Positions 1 to 8,593 of a stretch of DNA of 62,028 nucleotides are shown here, piece by piece. How positions within the stretch are numbered: the stretch's first letter is position 1; each line of letters starts with the position of its first letter. The stretch is taken from the NCBI GenBank assembly GCA_030425905.1, contig JAUHZT010000003.1:1-62028 (forward strand). The letters are read 5' to 3'. This DNA comes from Gammaproteobacteria bacterium (GTDB taxonomy: Bacteria > Pseudomonadota > Gammaproteobacteria > Steroidobacterales > Woeseiaceae). The position numbers and the translations under genes were made by a program. A model generated the notes under the pieces. It was not told the DNA's origin. It worked only from the letters and a program-made list of their open reading frames with translations, and did no database searches.

Positions 1-306
1 GTCGCGAGCACACGCATCGACGACGCCGTGCTCGATTACGCCGTCCGGATAGTTCGTGAAACGCGCCAGGCATCAGGGATTCGCCTGGGCTCAGGACCGC
101 GCGGCTCAATTTCACTCGTACGGGCCGCACGCGCTGCGGCAGTGCTTGCAGACCGGGACTTTGTCACACCCGATGACGTCAAGTCGATTGCCATACCGGC
201 ATTGCGCCACCGCATCGCGCTGGCACCCGAGCTTGAGATCGAATCGTACCGGCCGGACGATATTCTCGCGGATATCCTGCGCGATGTGAGCGCTCCAAGG
301 CAGTGA
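1..306 (+). CDS. MoxR-family AAA+ ATPase, C-terminal fragment
   Basis: The window opens inside this reading frame; about 101 C-terminal residues are visible up to TGA at 304-306. The text (DYAVRIVRETR near the start, GSGPRGSISLVRAARAAAVL, then DFVTPDDVKSIAIPALRHRI) matches the helical lid domain of MoxR AAA+ ATPases, where the Gly/Arg-rich segment and the VTPDDV-PALRHR block are well conserved. The Walker motifs lie upstream of the window. It overlaps the next gene by GTGA, the usual MoxR-DUF58 arrangement, in which the ATPase acts as a chaperone-like partner of a DUF58/von Willebrand-type protein. The exact MoxR subfamily cannot be fixed from the tail. Confidence 0.9.
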   Translation, partial: VASTRIDDAVLDYAVRIVRETRQASGIRLGSGPRGSISLVRAARAAAVLADRDFVTPDDVKSIAIPALRHRIALAPELEIESYRPDDILADILRDVSAPRQ

Positions 307-1607
307 TCCCTCGTCGTCCACTACTGCTGTTGCTGGCGGCCCTGATGCTGGGCTGGCTGGCCTGCGCAGGGTATCCGCCGCTCGGTACAACCATGCTCGT
401 TGCGACTCTCCTCGCGCTGCTGCTGGCTGCCGCAGATGCGGTGCTGGCACTGTTAACGGAACCGCCGGAGGTCGAACGAAACGCGCGCAATTCAATGTCA
501 CTTGCCACCTGGACCGAGGTGGGCCTGGTGATCAGAAATAACACCTGGCGCACAATGCGCATGCAACTCTATGATCACTATCCCGCCACTTTCATGGCGC
601 GGGGCCTGCCGCTTGACGCTGTGGTCGAAAAAGGGCGCACGCTTGACGTTTCCTATGCCGTCCGCCCCACCGAACGCGGCGCTGTAAGTTTTCCCGTCTG
701 CGACCTGCGCATTGCATCGCCATTGCGCTTGTGGTGGCGACGAAAGACATTGCCCGTGGAGTCACAGTCGCGCGTCTACCCAAACTACTCCACCATTTCC
801 AAGCTGCTTACTTACGAAGTGTCCAACCAGTTGCAGGTATCAGGCATTCGCCTCAGCCGCCGGCGTGGCGAAGGTATCGAATTTCATCAGCTTCGTGATT
901 ATCGCGAGGGTGACAGCCAACGCTCGATTGACTGGAAAGCAACCGCTCGAATGAGTCGCCTGATAGCGCGCGAGTACCAGGACGAACGCGACCAGCAACT
1001 GGTTTTTGTACTCGACGCGGGGCGCCGAATGCTCGCCAAAGACGCCGAGCTCAGTCACTTTGATCATGCATTGAATGCCATGCTGTTGTTGAGCTTCGTT
1101 GCGCTGCGGCAGGGTGACTCGGCTGGCATCATGAGTGTGGGTGAGTCACGCAGCTGGTTGCCGCCGCGCAAGGGCGCCGATGCCATCAACGGGCTTCTGA
1201 ACCATGTCTACGACATCCAGCCAACGGCCATTGAAATTGATTACCTGGCTGCTGCCACTGACCTCGCTGTCCGCCAGCGACGACGCTCCCTGGTCATTTT
1301 CCTGACTAACATTCGCGAGGAAGACAGCGATGATCTGCGGGTTGCGATAGAGCTGTTAAAGCGGCGCCACCTTGTTATCGTTGCCAGCCTGCGGGAGCGG
1401 GCGCTGGATGAAACGCTGAAGCGACCCATCCAGACCTTCGATGAAGCACTCTTGTACGCCGCAACAAACCAATACCTTGATTCACGCAGAGAGTCGCAGA
1501 AACTGTTGCAGGCAAACGGTGTCTTTGTCGAAGACTGCCTGAGCGATGAGCTTCCCACCGCTATTACGAATCGCTACCTCGCGATCAAGCGCGCCGGCAT
1601 ACTTTAG
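303..1607 (+). CDS. DUF58 domain-containing protein (MoxR partner)
   Basis: A 434-residue protein starting with GTG at 303, overlapping the MoxR stop codon. Two hydrophobic segments occupy roughly residues 5-22 and 30-48, so the N-terminus is membrane-anchored. The centre holds the DUF58 signature HQLRDYREGDSQRSIDWKATAR, about residues 197-218, followed by a von Willebrand A-like fold starting at QLVFVLDAGRRM. The first Asp of a MIDAS-type site is present, but the rest of the DxSxS motif is not intact, as is common in DUF58. Overlap with the upstream ATPase gene implies translational coupling and a shared envelope-associated role. Its specific substrate is unknown. Confidence 0.9.
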   Translation: MIPRRPLLLLLAALMLGWLACAGYPPLGTTMLVATLLALLLAAADAVLALLTEPPEVERNARNSMSLATWTEVGLVIRNNTWRTMRMQLYDHYPATFMARGLPLDAVVEKGRTLDVSYAVRPTERGAVSFPVCDLRIASPLRLWWRRKTLPVESQSRVYPNYSTISKLLTYEVSNQLQVSGIRLSRRRGEGIEFHQLRDYREGDSQRSIDWKATARMSRLIAREYQDERDQQLVFVLDAGRRMLAKDAELSHFDHALNAMLLLSFVALRQGDSAGIMSVGESRSWLPPRKGADAINGLLNHVYDIQPTAIEIDYLAAATDLAVRQRRRSLVIFLTNIREEDSDDLRVAIELLKRRHLVIVASLRERALDETLKRPIQTFDEALLYAATNQYLDSRRESQKLLQANGVFVEDCLSDELPTAITNRYLAIKRAGIL

Positions 1608-1623
1608 TTCTTCTGGAGTCACT

Positions 1624-2124
1624 CTAGGCTTTGATGACCTTGGTGCCCGCAATCAGGTCATGCACACAACGGCGATCGTCACGAAATATGTACAGCACAT
1701 CCACCAACGATAATACGGGCCCGAGCAGCGGGATCTGTGAGACGAACGCTACCGGCAGATAGCGCAAGCCCACGAGACGCGCAAACGGTAGAATTCTCTC
1801 GTCCTGTACCGAGACAATACGGGTTTTGGCCAGGTGTTTGCCAACCGTCTGCCCGTAATTGGCCAGCAGATAACCGTGTACGGCGAGAAACAGGACAAAG
1901 CCGAGTACACTGATACCGACCAGTTCGAGCAGCGTCTGCTGCTGCGCCATCGCCCGGTCCCAGGCACCGCTAAACTTCATCACCGGCAGAATGATCGCGA
2001 AAGAGATTATTGTATCGATCACCGCACCGCCAAGTCGCGCTCCGCGCCCGGCAAGCACTGTCTGTCCCGCCTCTGCAACTTCAACATTCGCCTCGGGCGG
2101 CGCGTACGGATTTTCATTCGACAT
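1624..2124 (-). CDS. RDD family membrane protein
   Basis: A 166-residue protein with the RDD family arrangement: a short polar N-terminus (NPYAPPEANVEVAE), then GRGARLGGAVIDTIISF, where the conserved Arg and Asp flank the first membrane helix. Two or three further hydrophobic segments follow (about 47-62, 68-92 and 127-150). The gene ends 17 bp from the convergent DUF58 gene. RDD proteins are small integral inner-membrane proteins; a few have been linked to sodium/proton transport, but most have no known role. Nothing in the neighbourhood assigns a function. The start at 2124 is the first ATG and gives the usual NPYAPP-type leader. Confidence 0.85.
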   Translation of the reverse strand: MSNENPYAPPEANVEVAEAGQTVLAGRGARLGGAVIDTIISFAIILPVMKFSGAWDRAMAQQQTLLELVGISVLGFVLFLAVHGYLLANYGQTVGKHLAKTRIVSVQDERILPFARLVGLRYLPVAFVSQIPLLGPVLSLVDVLYIFRDDRRCVHDLIAGTKVIKA

Positions 2125-2238
2125 TACTTTTCTCCGCGGCTGGGTTAGCCTTGAGCCTAGGGGAGCAGGCTAATTCGAGCTTGCAACGATAGCAAGGACG
2201 CGTCTGGCATTATCTGGCCTGCACAGGGGGTACGCAGC

Positions 2239-3135
2239 ATGGATGAAGTTAAGAGAAGCGATTCAGACTCAATCTATCGAACACCGGCGAGCCCAACCGA
2301 CGTCACGCCCGCAGGTGATGCACTGGCTGCCTACGTCGGGCCAAAGAATGCCGACTACTACGCGGAGCGCTTTGCCCGCTTTCGCAGCGGCGGCAGCAAA
2401 CTGAGCTGGAGCTGGCCTGCCTTCTTTGTCGCGGCCTACTGGCTGCTATACCGAAAAATGTGGCTGAACGCATTGCTCTACTGGGTGGGGCTCCCTGTCG
2501 TACTCGGCGCACTGTCCGTTGGCGTTGCATTAGTCGCCGGTGAGGCTGCCTCAACCGCGTTCTACTATGGCGCTTACCTGACTATTACCTTCATTCTCGT
2601 GCCACTGTTTGCGAACTATCTCTACTACCGCCATGCACAGCGCAAAGTGGACAAAATCGCGGGCATGATCTCGTCACCTGAACGACAGAGCGCAGAACTG
2701 ACACGGATCGGCGGCACCAGCAATATCGTCATCATCGTGTTAATAGTCGTCTCGATCATGCTGCTTGGCATCATTGCGGCGATTGCCATTCCGGCGTACC
2801 AGGACTACACCATTCGCGCCCAGGTAGCACAAGGGCTGCATTTATCCGAAGCCGTCAAGCCCCGGATCGAAGAGTACATTGCCACGCACGACAGCCTGCC
2901 TGCCGAGGAGAGCGACCTTGATATCGATCGCGCTTTCTTGGGCTCAGGGAGTTTTGTCTCGGGGATCGGGATTGAAGACGGTACGATCATTATCACTTAC
3001 GGAAACCAGGCGCACCCGATCATTCAGGGTACAAACCTCATGCTGGTGCCCGAACAGACGGCTGACGCGTACATCGAGTGGAGCTGCTATAGCCCCGATA
3101 TCGAAGCAAAGCATTTGCCGGCAGCGTGCCGCTGA
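2239..3135 (+). CDS. DUF2628 membrane protein with C-terminal pilin-like domain
   Basis: A 298-residue protein in two parts. Residues about 35-150 look like a DUF2628 domain: YYAERFARF followed by SWSWPAFFVAAYWLLYRKMW and two more membrane segments. From about residue 160 the sequence becomes a type IV major-pilin copy: a long hydrophobic helix ending in GIIAAIAIPAYQDYTIRAQV, an alpha/beta middle, and a C-terminal Cys pair (WSC...KHLPAACR) like the pilin D-region. The prepilin peptidase site (G-FTLIE) is absent: the helix is preceded by GGTSNIVIIV, with no Glu5. It should therefore stay embedded in the membrane rather than be processed and assembled. Function unknown. Confidence 0.8.
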   Translation: MDEVKRSDSDSIYRTPASPTDVTPAGDALAAYVGPKNADYYAERFARFRSGGSKLSWSWPAFFVAAYWLLYRKMWLNALLYWVGLPVVLGALSVGVALVAGEAASTAFYYGAYLTITFILVPLFANYLYYRHAQRKVDKIAGMISSPERQSAELTRIGGTSNIVIIVLIVVSIMLLGIIAAIAIPAYQDYTIRAQVAQGLHLSEAVKPRIEEYIATHDSLPAEESDLDIDRAFLGSGSFVSGIGIEDGTIIITYGNQAHPIIQGTNLMLVPEQTADAYIEWSCYSPDIEAKHLPAACR

Positions 3136-3153
3136 GAGCAACGGCGGCCGGGG

Positions 3154-4245
3154 CTAGTCGCGGTACTCTCGGTGCACCCGCGCCGAGACACGCGTCAGCA
3201 ATTCGTAGGCACTGGTAGCAACGGCCTCTGCAACGCGTGTTGCGGGTAATTCAGGACCCCACAACTGGGCATGATCGCCCGGCTTCACGCCGGGTGCGCG
3301 AGTGACATCAACCGTAATCATGTCCATGGTCACAGTGCCTGCTAGCGGCACCTCGACACCGTTGATCAGAACCGGCGTACCGTTCGGTGCGCAGCGCGGA
3401 TATCCGTCGGCATAGCCAATCGCAATGGTCGCGATACGCGCCGGCGCATCGGCCTTCCAGCGGTTGTTGTAACTCACTGCGTCGCCGGCCGTGATCTCGC
3501 GCACGGCAATAACTTCCGAGCTCAGCGTCATTGCCGGGCGCAATGCATGGCCTTCAGGGTGATCAACAGTTAACGGCGAATAGCCGTACAACATGAAGCC
3601 GGGACGATTCCAGTGCCGGTGACTCGCGGGCCAGGCCAGTATTGCGGCCGAATTGCTGATACTTTGCGGCAGATCATCTGCACTTGTGCAGGCAGCAAAA
3701 ATATCGAGTTGCTGTTTGGTATACGGGCTGTCGAGATTATCTGCGCTGGCGAGATGCGTACACACCACGATATCGTTTTCGCAAGCGCTGCTGGCGCGAA
3801 GGATTGCGAGCACATCATCGACGCGCGCTGGTGGCAGGCCAAGCCGATGCATTCCCGTGTCAATTTTGAGCCATACATGCACTGGCCGGGGCAACGTTGT
3901 CGCGGCGAGCAGGTTTAGCTGCTCTTCGTTGTGCACCATCAGCGTCAAATCGTGGCGAGCGGCCGCCTTGAGCGCTGCCGCTGAGTTAACGCCCTGCAGC
4001 AACAGTAAAGGCTCGGTGATACCGGCTTCGCGCAGTTCGACAGCTTCCTCAATAATCGCCACGGCAAATGCCGGTGCAACGCCCTGCAAGGCACGAGCAA
4101 CCGCAACAGCACCATGCCCATAGGCGTTGGCTTTAACGACCGCCAGCGCGCGCGACTCTGGCGCCAGTGAACAGGCGTGCCGGTAGTTGTCGCGGATCGC
4201 CGCGAGGTCGATCGTGGCCACACAGTTGCGAAACCGGTTGCTCAC
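3154..4245 (-). CDS. alr: Alanine racemase
   Basis: A 363-residue fold-type III PLP enzyme interconverting L- and D-alanine. The PLP lysine lies in AVVKANAYGHG (Lys38), the HVWLKIDTGMHRLG barrel segment follows, and the C-terminal domain contains the catalytic tyrosine region AVSYNNRWKA and IAIGYADGYPR. Length is normal for Alr/DadX. It is the last gene of a six-gene minus-strand operon and overlaps the upstream GNAT gene by 4 bp. In that setting it most likely racemises D-Ala released from muropeptides, although a biosynthetic role cannot be excluded. It faces the pilin-like gene convergently, with 18 bp between. Confidence 0.96.
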   Translation of the reverse strand: MSNRFRNCVATIDLAAIRDNYRHACSLAPESRALAVVKANAYGHGAVAVARALQGVAPAFAVAIIEEAVELREAGITEPLLLLQGVNSAAALKAAARHDLTLMVHNEEQLNLLAATTLPRPVHVWLKIDTGMHRLGLPPARVDDVLAILRASSACENDIVVCTHLASADNLDSPYTKQQLDIFAACTSADDLPQSISNSAAILAWPASHRHWNRPGFMLYGYSPLTVDHPEGHALRPAMTLSSEVIAVREITAGDAVSYNNRWKADAPARIATIAIGYADGYPRCAPNGTPVLINGVEVPLAGTVTMDMITVDVTRAPGVKPGDHAQLWGPELPATRVAEAVATSAYELLTRVSARVHREYRD

Positions 4246-4727
4246 AGGGACACCGGCCGCGCGTAAATTCCGGGCGTCGAACCGGCAATGGCTACAGCGC
4301 CAACCGCATTCTCATAAAAGCCGCGCACGTGCTCACCCACGCCACCAATGATCGCGTAAGCGTGGCCAGCGGCACGCATGCCCTGCAGGGTACTGACGAG
4401 CAATGCCGCGCCGATGCCCTGCCCTCGCTCAGATTCAGCGGTACCCGTCGGCCCGAAAAAGCCAGGCGCCGTGGCGTCATGACAGGCAAAGCCCAGCATC
4501 TCCTCGCCGCGCACCGCGATGTAGCAACCGGCCGGTACCCGCGATAATGCAACAGCTACCTCGCTGCCCCAGGGGCGTGCTTCGCGCGGAAAGTTCTGTT
4601 GCACCCATTCAATAATATCCGCGCGTTCATGGGACATCGCGCGACGTATCAGCACATCGTCCGCTAGCGCGGCCCGCAATCGCTGCGTCGCGTCTTCAAT
4701 TGCATACAGTCGTACGAGCATATCCAT
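4242..4727 (-). CDS. GNAT family N-acetyltransferase
   Basis: A 161-residue protein with the acetyl-CoA pyrophosphate-binding motif of GNAT enzymes, SERGQGIGAALLVSTLQGMR (the Q/R-x-x-G-x-G/A loop and following helix), about residues 100-119. Strand beta4 before it carries GFACHDATAPGFFGPTG. The stop overlaps the alr start (ATGA), and the upstream M20 peptidase ends 2 bp away, so all three should be translated from one mRNA. The acceptor is not readable from sequence. An amino acid, amino sugar or small peptide produced by the muropeptide enzymes around it is the obvious candidate, but this is inference. Confidence 0.85.
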   Translation of the reverse strand: MDMLVRLYAIEDATQRLRAALADDVLIRRAMSHERADIIEWVQQNFPREARPWGSEVAVALSRVPAGCYIAVRGEEMLGFACHDATAPGFFGPTGTAESERGQGIGAALLVSTLQGMRAAGHAYAIIGGVGEHVRGFYENAVGAVAIAGSTPGIYARPVSL

Positions 4728-4729
4728 GA

Positions 4730-6052
4730 CTAGTGTGCCGAGTCCGATTTGGACAGACGGTACAGGAGCAATGCAGCACGCTTGATCGCTACTGGTACGG
4801 AGTCGATCTGCAGACTTTCGTTCGGTGTATGCGCGCCCTTGCCGAGCGCGCCCAGTCCGGCCAGCGAATCCGCATAGGGTGCCGCGAAAGAAATGTCGGC
4901 AGCACCACGTCGCGACGGATCCAGCAGCGGCATTGGCCCGCGGCCAAGATCTTCATTGATTTGCGACAGGAGGCTTGCCAGGCGTTTGTTGCCTGCGCTT
5001 GGCGCCATTGGCGGATAACGATGTTCGATTTCTATCGTGGCGCTCGTGTGCGGAGATACATCGGCCACGATCGCCCGCATCTTTGCCTCGGCACGTTCGA
5101 TCTGTTCCCTCGACAAGCCGCGCAGGTCGCCATGCATGATGACCTTGTTCGGCACCACATTGGTCTTGCCAAAAGTCGTACCGCGATTCTCTTCAAAGGC
5201 GTAGGTGACATCGGTGCCGCCCTGAATCGTGCCAACATTGAAGGTCAGGTATTCCTCACCACGCACCTCGGTATTGAACTGATGCAGGATTCGCGCTGCC
5301 TCAAAGATGGCACCGTGCCCGATGTCATCATTAAATATCTGCGACGAATGTGCCTGCTTGCCACTGACCTCCAGGTACCAGTTCGAAGAACTGCGGCGCG
5401 CGATAGTCGCCCAGTCCTTGCCGTCGTAATTCGTGCCGTCTTCAAAGCCGAGCGCGACATCAGCCCACTTCCCCGCCTCAACCAGGTCGCGCTTTGACAC
5501 CGACAGTGGCGAACCCGCATTTTCTTCGTCGCCGGTCAGGATAACCGTGACCGGAATATCGTCCAGCACCCCGTTTTCCCGCAAGGCTTTGAGTGCATAG
5601 ATAATCACGGCGTTGCCCGACTTCATATCATCCACACCGGGCCCGTGTGCAAGATTGCCTTCACGCCGGAACGACTGAAAGCCTTCATCAGATTCAAAAA
5701 CGGTATCCAGATGCCCAATCAGCAGTACCTTTGCCGCGGTACCGCTTGTCTTGCGCCCGATGAGATGGCCCGCACGCTGCATTTCCTCAGGCATATCAAC
5801 CCATTCGGTTTCCAGGCCCAGCGCATCCAGCTCCTCACGGTACAGTGCGCCGACCTCACGAACACCGGCAAGATTCGACGTGCCACTGTTGATGTTCACG
5901 GACCGCTCGATCAACTCCATAGCCGTACCTGCGTTGTCGTCGACCCAGTCGGCAATCTGTTGCTCCACAGGGTCCAGTTCGCTGGCGCCTGCACAAGCGG
6001 CGACCGCAAACAAAATCAATCCTGCTACGCGGGAAATCCTGGAATGTTTCAT
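4730..6052 (-). CDS. M20 family metallopeptidase (glutamate carboxypeptidase-like), exported
   Basis: About 440 residues starting at 6052. An upstream in-frame ATG at 6079 exists, but AAGGAG lies 12 bases before 6052 and a clean signal peptide (MKHSRISRVAGLILFAVAACAG) begins there. Zinc-ligand motifs of M20 are present: GHLDTVF, GPGVDDMKSGN, the catalytic GDEENAGS, GFEDGT and a C-terminal GKGAHTPNES. A lid/dimerisation domain sits in the middle. The closest recognised type is carboxypeptidase G2/glutamate carboxypeptidase, which removes C-terminal amino acids. In the operon with the beta-lactamase-fold hydrolase and Alr it likely trims periplasmic peptides, perhaps from cell wall. Substrate inferred. 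Confidence 0.9.
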   Translation of the reverse strand: MKHSRISRVAGLILFAVAACAGASELDPVEQQIADWVDDNAGTAMELIERSVNINSGTSNLAGVREVGALYREELDALGLETEWVDMPEEMQRAGHLIGRKTSGTAAKVLLIGHLDTVFESDEGFQSFRREGNLAHGPGVDDMKSGNAVIIYALKALRENGVLDDIPVTVILTGDEENAGSPLSVSKRDLVEAGKWADVALGFEDGTNYDGKDWATIARRSSSNWYLEVSGKQAHSSQIFNDDIGHGAIFEAARILHQFNTEVRGEEYLTFNVGTIQGGTDVTYAFEENRGTTFGKTNVVPNKVIMHGDLRGLSREQIERAEAKMRAIVADVSPHTSATIEIEHRYPPMAPSAGNKRLASLLSQINEDLGRGPMPLLDPSRRGAADISFAAPYADSLAGLGALGKGAHTPNESLQIDSVPVAIKRAALLLYRLSKSDSAH

Positions 6053-6086
6053 GCTGTTTACTTGCTCCTTGAATGCCATCCGTAAA

Positions 6087-7301
6087 TCACTGCTTCCTGA
6101 CCCAGCGTTCCTTTGCTACGGCTTCGCCGAGCGCCTCCATGAACGGTCTCGCGATCGTATCGTAGTCGTACTGATCATCGTTCAGTGTGCCATTCGAGTT
6201 CGTATATAGCGTCGCTGCAAGAAAAAAGCCGCTCCCCGTTCGAATGTCCTCTACCCACGCGTTCTCGATACTGAACCCGTAAGCCCGACCCGTCTTGTTA
6301 TAGATACGTATGTATTCTCGCGGGATCACACGCGCAATACCCGGCAACATCTCTTTCACATAGTTATCAGGAAACTCTGCAGCACTGTAGAGCGGATTGC
6401 GCGACTGCCGCGGATACTGCGACATCGCTTCAAGCATCGTATCGCGTGCATCTTCTGTCAACGCAAACGCCGGGCCGCCACCACAATCGAGCGTTGGCTG
6501 TACCAGTTTGCACAGGCCACGCTGCAGTTCGGGTAGTGGAACATAGTTCTTTTCCGAAAAATCCATGGGTTCATGGTGCAGCTCGCCGTTGCCGAAATAT
6601 TTCTGACCGACTTGCAGTCGGCTGATGCCCTGCAGCGCTGGCAACGGATCCGAGCTTCGCTCCGCAAGCGTGTATACAACTTGCGGGTCCATGAAATCGA
6701 TACGGGGATAACGCCGGTTCTCGGCTGGCGTTCGAAACTCCGAGAGTCTTTGAACTATCCGTGACCCGGTAAGGCCCGCTGCCTGCATACTGCGGGCAAT
6801 GCCGTCTTGCCCGGCAAGTTCGTACAGCGTGTTGTAGGCCTGGTTATCAGAAACCAGGAGAATCTTCCTGATCTGCTGGCGAACCGTAATCGCAGCGCCG
6901 TCAATATTGGATTCGTCGCGATCCTCGAGTACGTCATCGTCGAAGAGCGGGTGAACAACCAGCGGCGTGTCGAGCGTCAGCTCAACACCTGTCTGTTCCC
7001 CTAATCGTTCAATTGTCTCTGCGGCCGCGACGGCTGCAAACAGCTTGACGCTGCTGGCGGGGTAAAAATACTCGTTGCTTACGCGATATTCGTATTGCTT
7101 AAGGTACGGGTTGCCGCTGCCATCGGTTTCCACCGTGCCCAGCACGATCTGCAGTCGATACTCGTCGGCGTTCTGTAGCACCTGCCTGAGTGCAGGTTGT
7201 TGCGCCAGTGCGCGCTGCAGCGGATCCTGTACCTGCGTTGCACACGCACCCGTCAACAATACAGATCCCAGCCACAGCAGCCTTGCCACAGTTCTGAACA
7301 T
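6087..7301 (-). CDS. Class A beta-lactamase-fold serine hydrolase, lipoprotein
   Basis: A 404-residue protein with a lipoprotein signal peptide (LTGAC, lipid Cys about residue 20). The active-site serine motif is PASSVKLFAA (S83-x-x-K86). The SDN loop appears in SDNQAYNTLYEL and the KTG motif in YNKTGRAYGFS, so all three class A penicillin-recognising elements are intact. Length exceeds that of true class A beta-lactamases (about 290), so this is probably a D,D-peptidase or related muropeptide hydrolase rather than a resistance enzyme. Its ATG shares one base with the TGA of the upstream permease (TGATG), showing tight coupling. The M20 gene follows after a short gap. Confidence 0.88.
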   Translation of the reverse strand: MFRTVARLLWLGSVLLTGACATQVQDPLQRALAQQPALRQVLQNADEYRLQIVLGTVETDGSGNPYLKQYEYRVSNEYFYPASSVKLFAAVAAAETIERLGEQTGVELTLDTPLVVHPLFDDDVLEDRDESNIDGAAITVRQQIRKILLVSDNQAYNTLYELAGQDGIARSMQAAGLTGSRIVQRLSEFRTPAENRRYPRIDFMDPQVVYTLAERSSDPLPALQGISRLQVGQKYFGNGELHHEPMDFSEKNYVPLPELQRGLCKLVQPTLDCGGGPAFALTEDARDTMLEAMSQYPRQSRNPLYSAAEFPDNYVKEMLPGIARVIPREYIRIYNKTGRAYGFSIENAWVEDIRTGSGFFLAATLYTNSNGTLNDDQYDYDTIARPFMEALGEAVAKERWVRKQ

Positions 7302-8593
7302 CAGACTTCCGCTCCTGCGCGTTTGCGGCCGAAGTTCTCATCAACCCTGATCAGGCTCGCCGCGATGAAAGATGGAACAGTCGCGACCAGGATCCAGACA
7401 AAAAACCACTGGTAACCCAGTGCTTCCTGCAGCTCGCCGCTGAACATTCCCGGCAGCATCATGCCCAGCGCCATGAAGGCTGTGCATATCGCAAAATGCG
7501 CTGTGCTGTGTTCGCCACGTGAAATGTAGATCATGTACAGCATATACGCCGTAAAACCGAAACCATAGCCAAACTGTTCGACGCCCACCGCGGCATTCAC
7601 CAGTAGCTGACTTTGCGGCTGCGTGAAGGCGAGCAGGATATAGACCGCATTAGGCAGGTTGATGGCTGCCACCATCCACCAGAGCCAGTTGCGAAAGCCG
7701 TCGCGCGCACACAGAAACCCACCCAGGATGCCGCCTAGCGTGAGCATTACGATACCAACCGTGCCGTACGCGATACCGACTTGTGTTGTATCGAAGCCGA
7801 GCCCGCCCGCCGCGCGTTCATCGAGCAGAAACGGCGGCGCGAGCTTGACGAGCTGCGCCTCGGCAAAACGGTAGGCAAGCAGAAAGAACAGTGCGCTGAC
7901 GATATGAGGTTTCTGAAAAAATGAAATAACCGTCTCCGCGAACTGCCCGAACAGCGAACGCAACGAGATCATGTCGAGACGGGGCGCCTCGTTACTGGCC
8001 GGTAATTTTCGGGCGTGCCAGGCGAACAACAGCACAAACAGTCCGGCCAGCAGGTAGAAGGTAACCATCCAGCCGAGGCGCGGGTCATCCGTTGTGCGGC
8101 CGATGAATCCTGCGAGCACCACCAGCAGACCCTGCCCGGAGATCATTGCCAGCCGGTAAAAGGTACTGCGGATCCCCACAAACCAGGCTTGCTGGTGATC
8201 GTCGAGCTGGCTGATGTAAAAGCCATCGGCAGCAATGTCGTGCGTAGCCGAACTGAGCGCGAGTAACCAGAACACAGCGAGCGAGTAGCGAAAGAAATTG
8301 TCGGCCGGCAACGTCAGCGCAACGCCGGCAAAAGCCGCACCGATGAGCAGTTGAGCAAGCAGTACCCAGCGTCGCTGCGTGCTGAGAACGTCGACAACAG
8401 GGCTCCAGAGAGGCTTTATAACCCAGGGCAAATACAACCAGCTCGTGTAGAACGCGATCGCGCTATTGGAGATACCAAGACTCTTGTACATCACGACCGA
8501 GACGGTCATGACCACCACATAAGGGAGGCCCTCCGCGTAGTACAGGCTGGGCACCCACCACCACGGTGAATTTGTGCGCGCCGGTCTTGTCAC
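7301..8593 (-). CDS. AmpG-like muropeptide MFS permease
   Basis: A 430-residue integral membrane protein with about 12 hydrophobic segments. The N-terminus (SLYYAEGLPYVVVMTVSVVM, then WLYLPWVIKPLWSPVVD) is the hallmark of the PAT/AmpG branch of the major facilitator superfamily, whose best-known member imports anhydro-muropeptides across the inner membrane. It overlaps the upstream sugar kinase by 4 bp and the downstream serine hydrolase by 1 bp. Placement between a sugar kinase and peptide hydrolases supports muropeptide or amino-sugar import. Some PAT members carry acetyl-CoA or other solutes, so the substrate remains inferred. No dedicated ampR-type regulator is adjacent. Confidence 0.88.
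   Translation of the reverse strand: MTRPARTNSPWWWVPSLYYAEGLPYVVVMTVSVVMYKSLGISNSAIAFYTSWLYLPWVIKPLWSPVVDVLSTQRRWVLLAQLLIGAAFAGVALTLPADNFFRYSLAVFWLLALSSATHDIAADGFYISQLDDHQQAWFVGIRSTFYRLAMISGQGLLVVLAGFIGRTTDDPRLGWMVTFYLLAGLFVLLFAWHARKLPASNEAPRLDMISLRSLFGQFAETVISFFQKPHIVSALFFLLAYRFAEAQLVKLAPPFLLDERAAGGLGFDTTQVGIAYGTVGIVMLTLGGILGGFLCARDGFRNWLWWMVAAINLPNAVYILLAFTQPQSQLLVNAAVGVEQFGYGFGFTAYMLYMIYISRGEHSTAHFAICTAFMALGMMLPGMFSGELQEALGYQWFFVWILVATVPSFIAASLIRVDENFGRKRAGAEV

Noticed and set aside
6087-7301. Class A beta-lactamase antibiotic resistance gene
   Set aside because: The motifs fit the fold, but it is 100 residues longer than true class A enzymes, is a lipoprotein and sits in a muropeptide operon.
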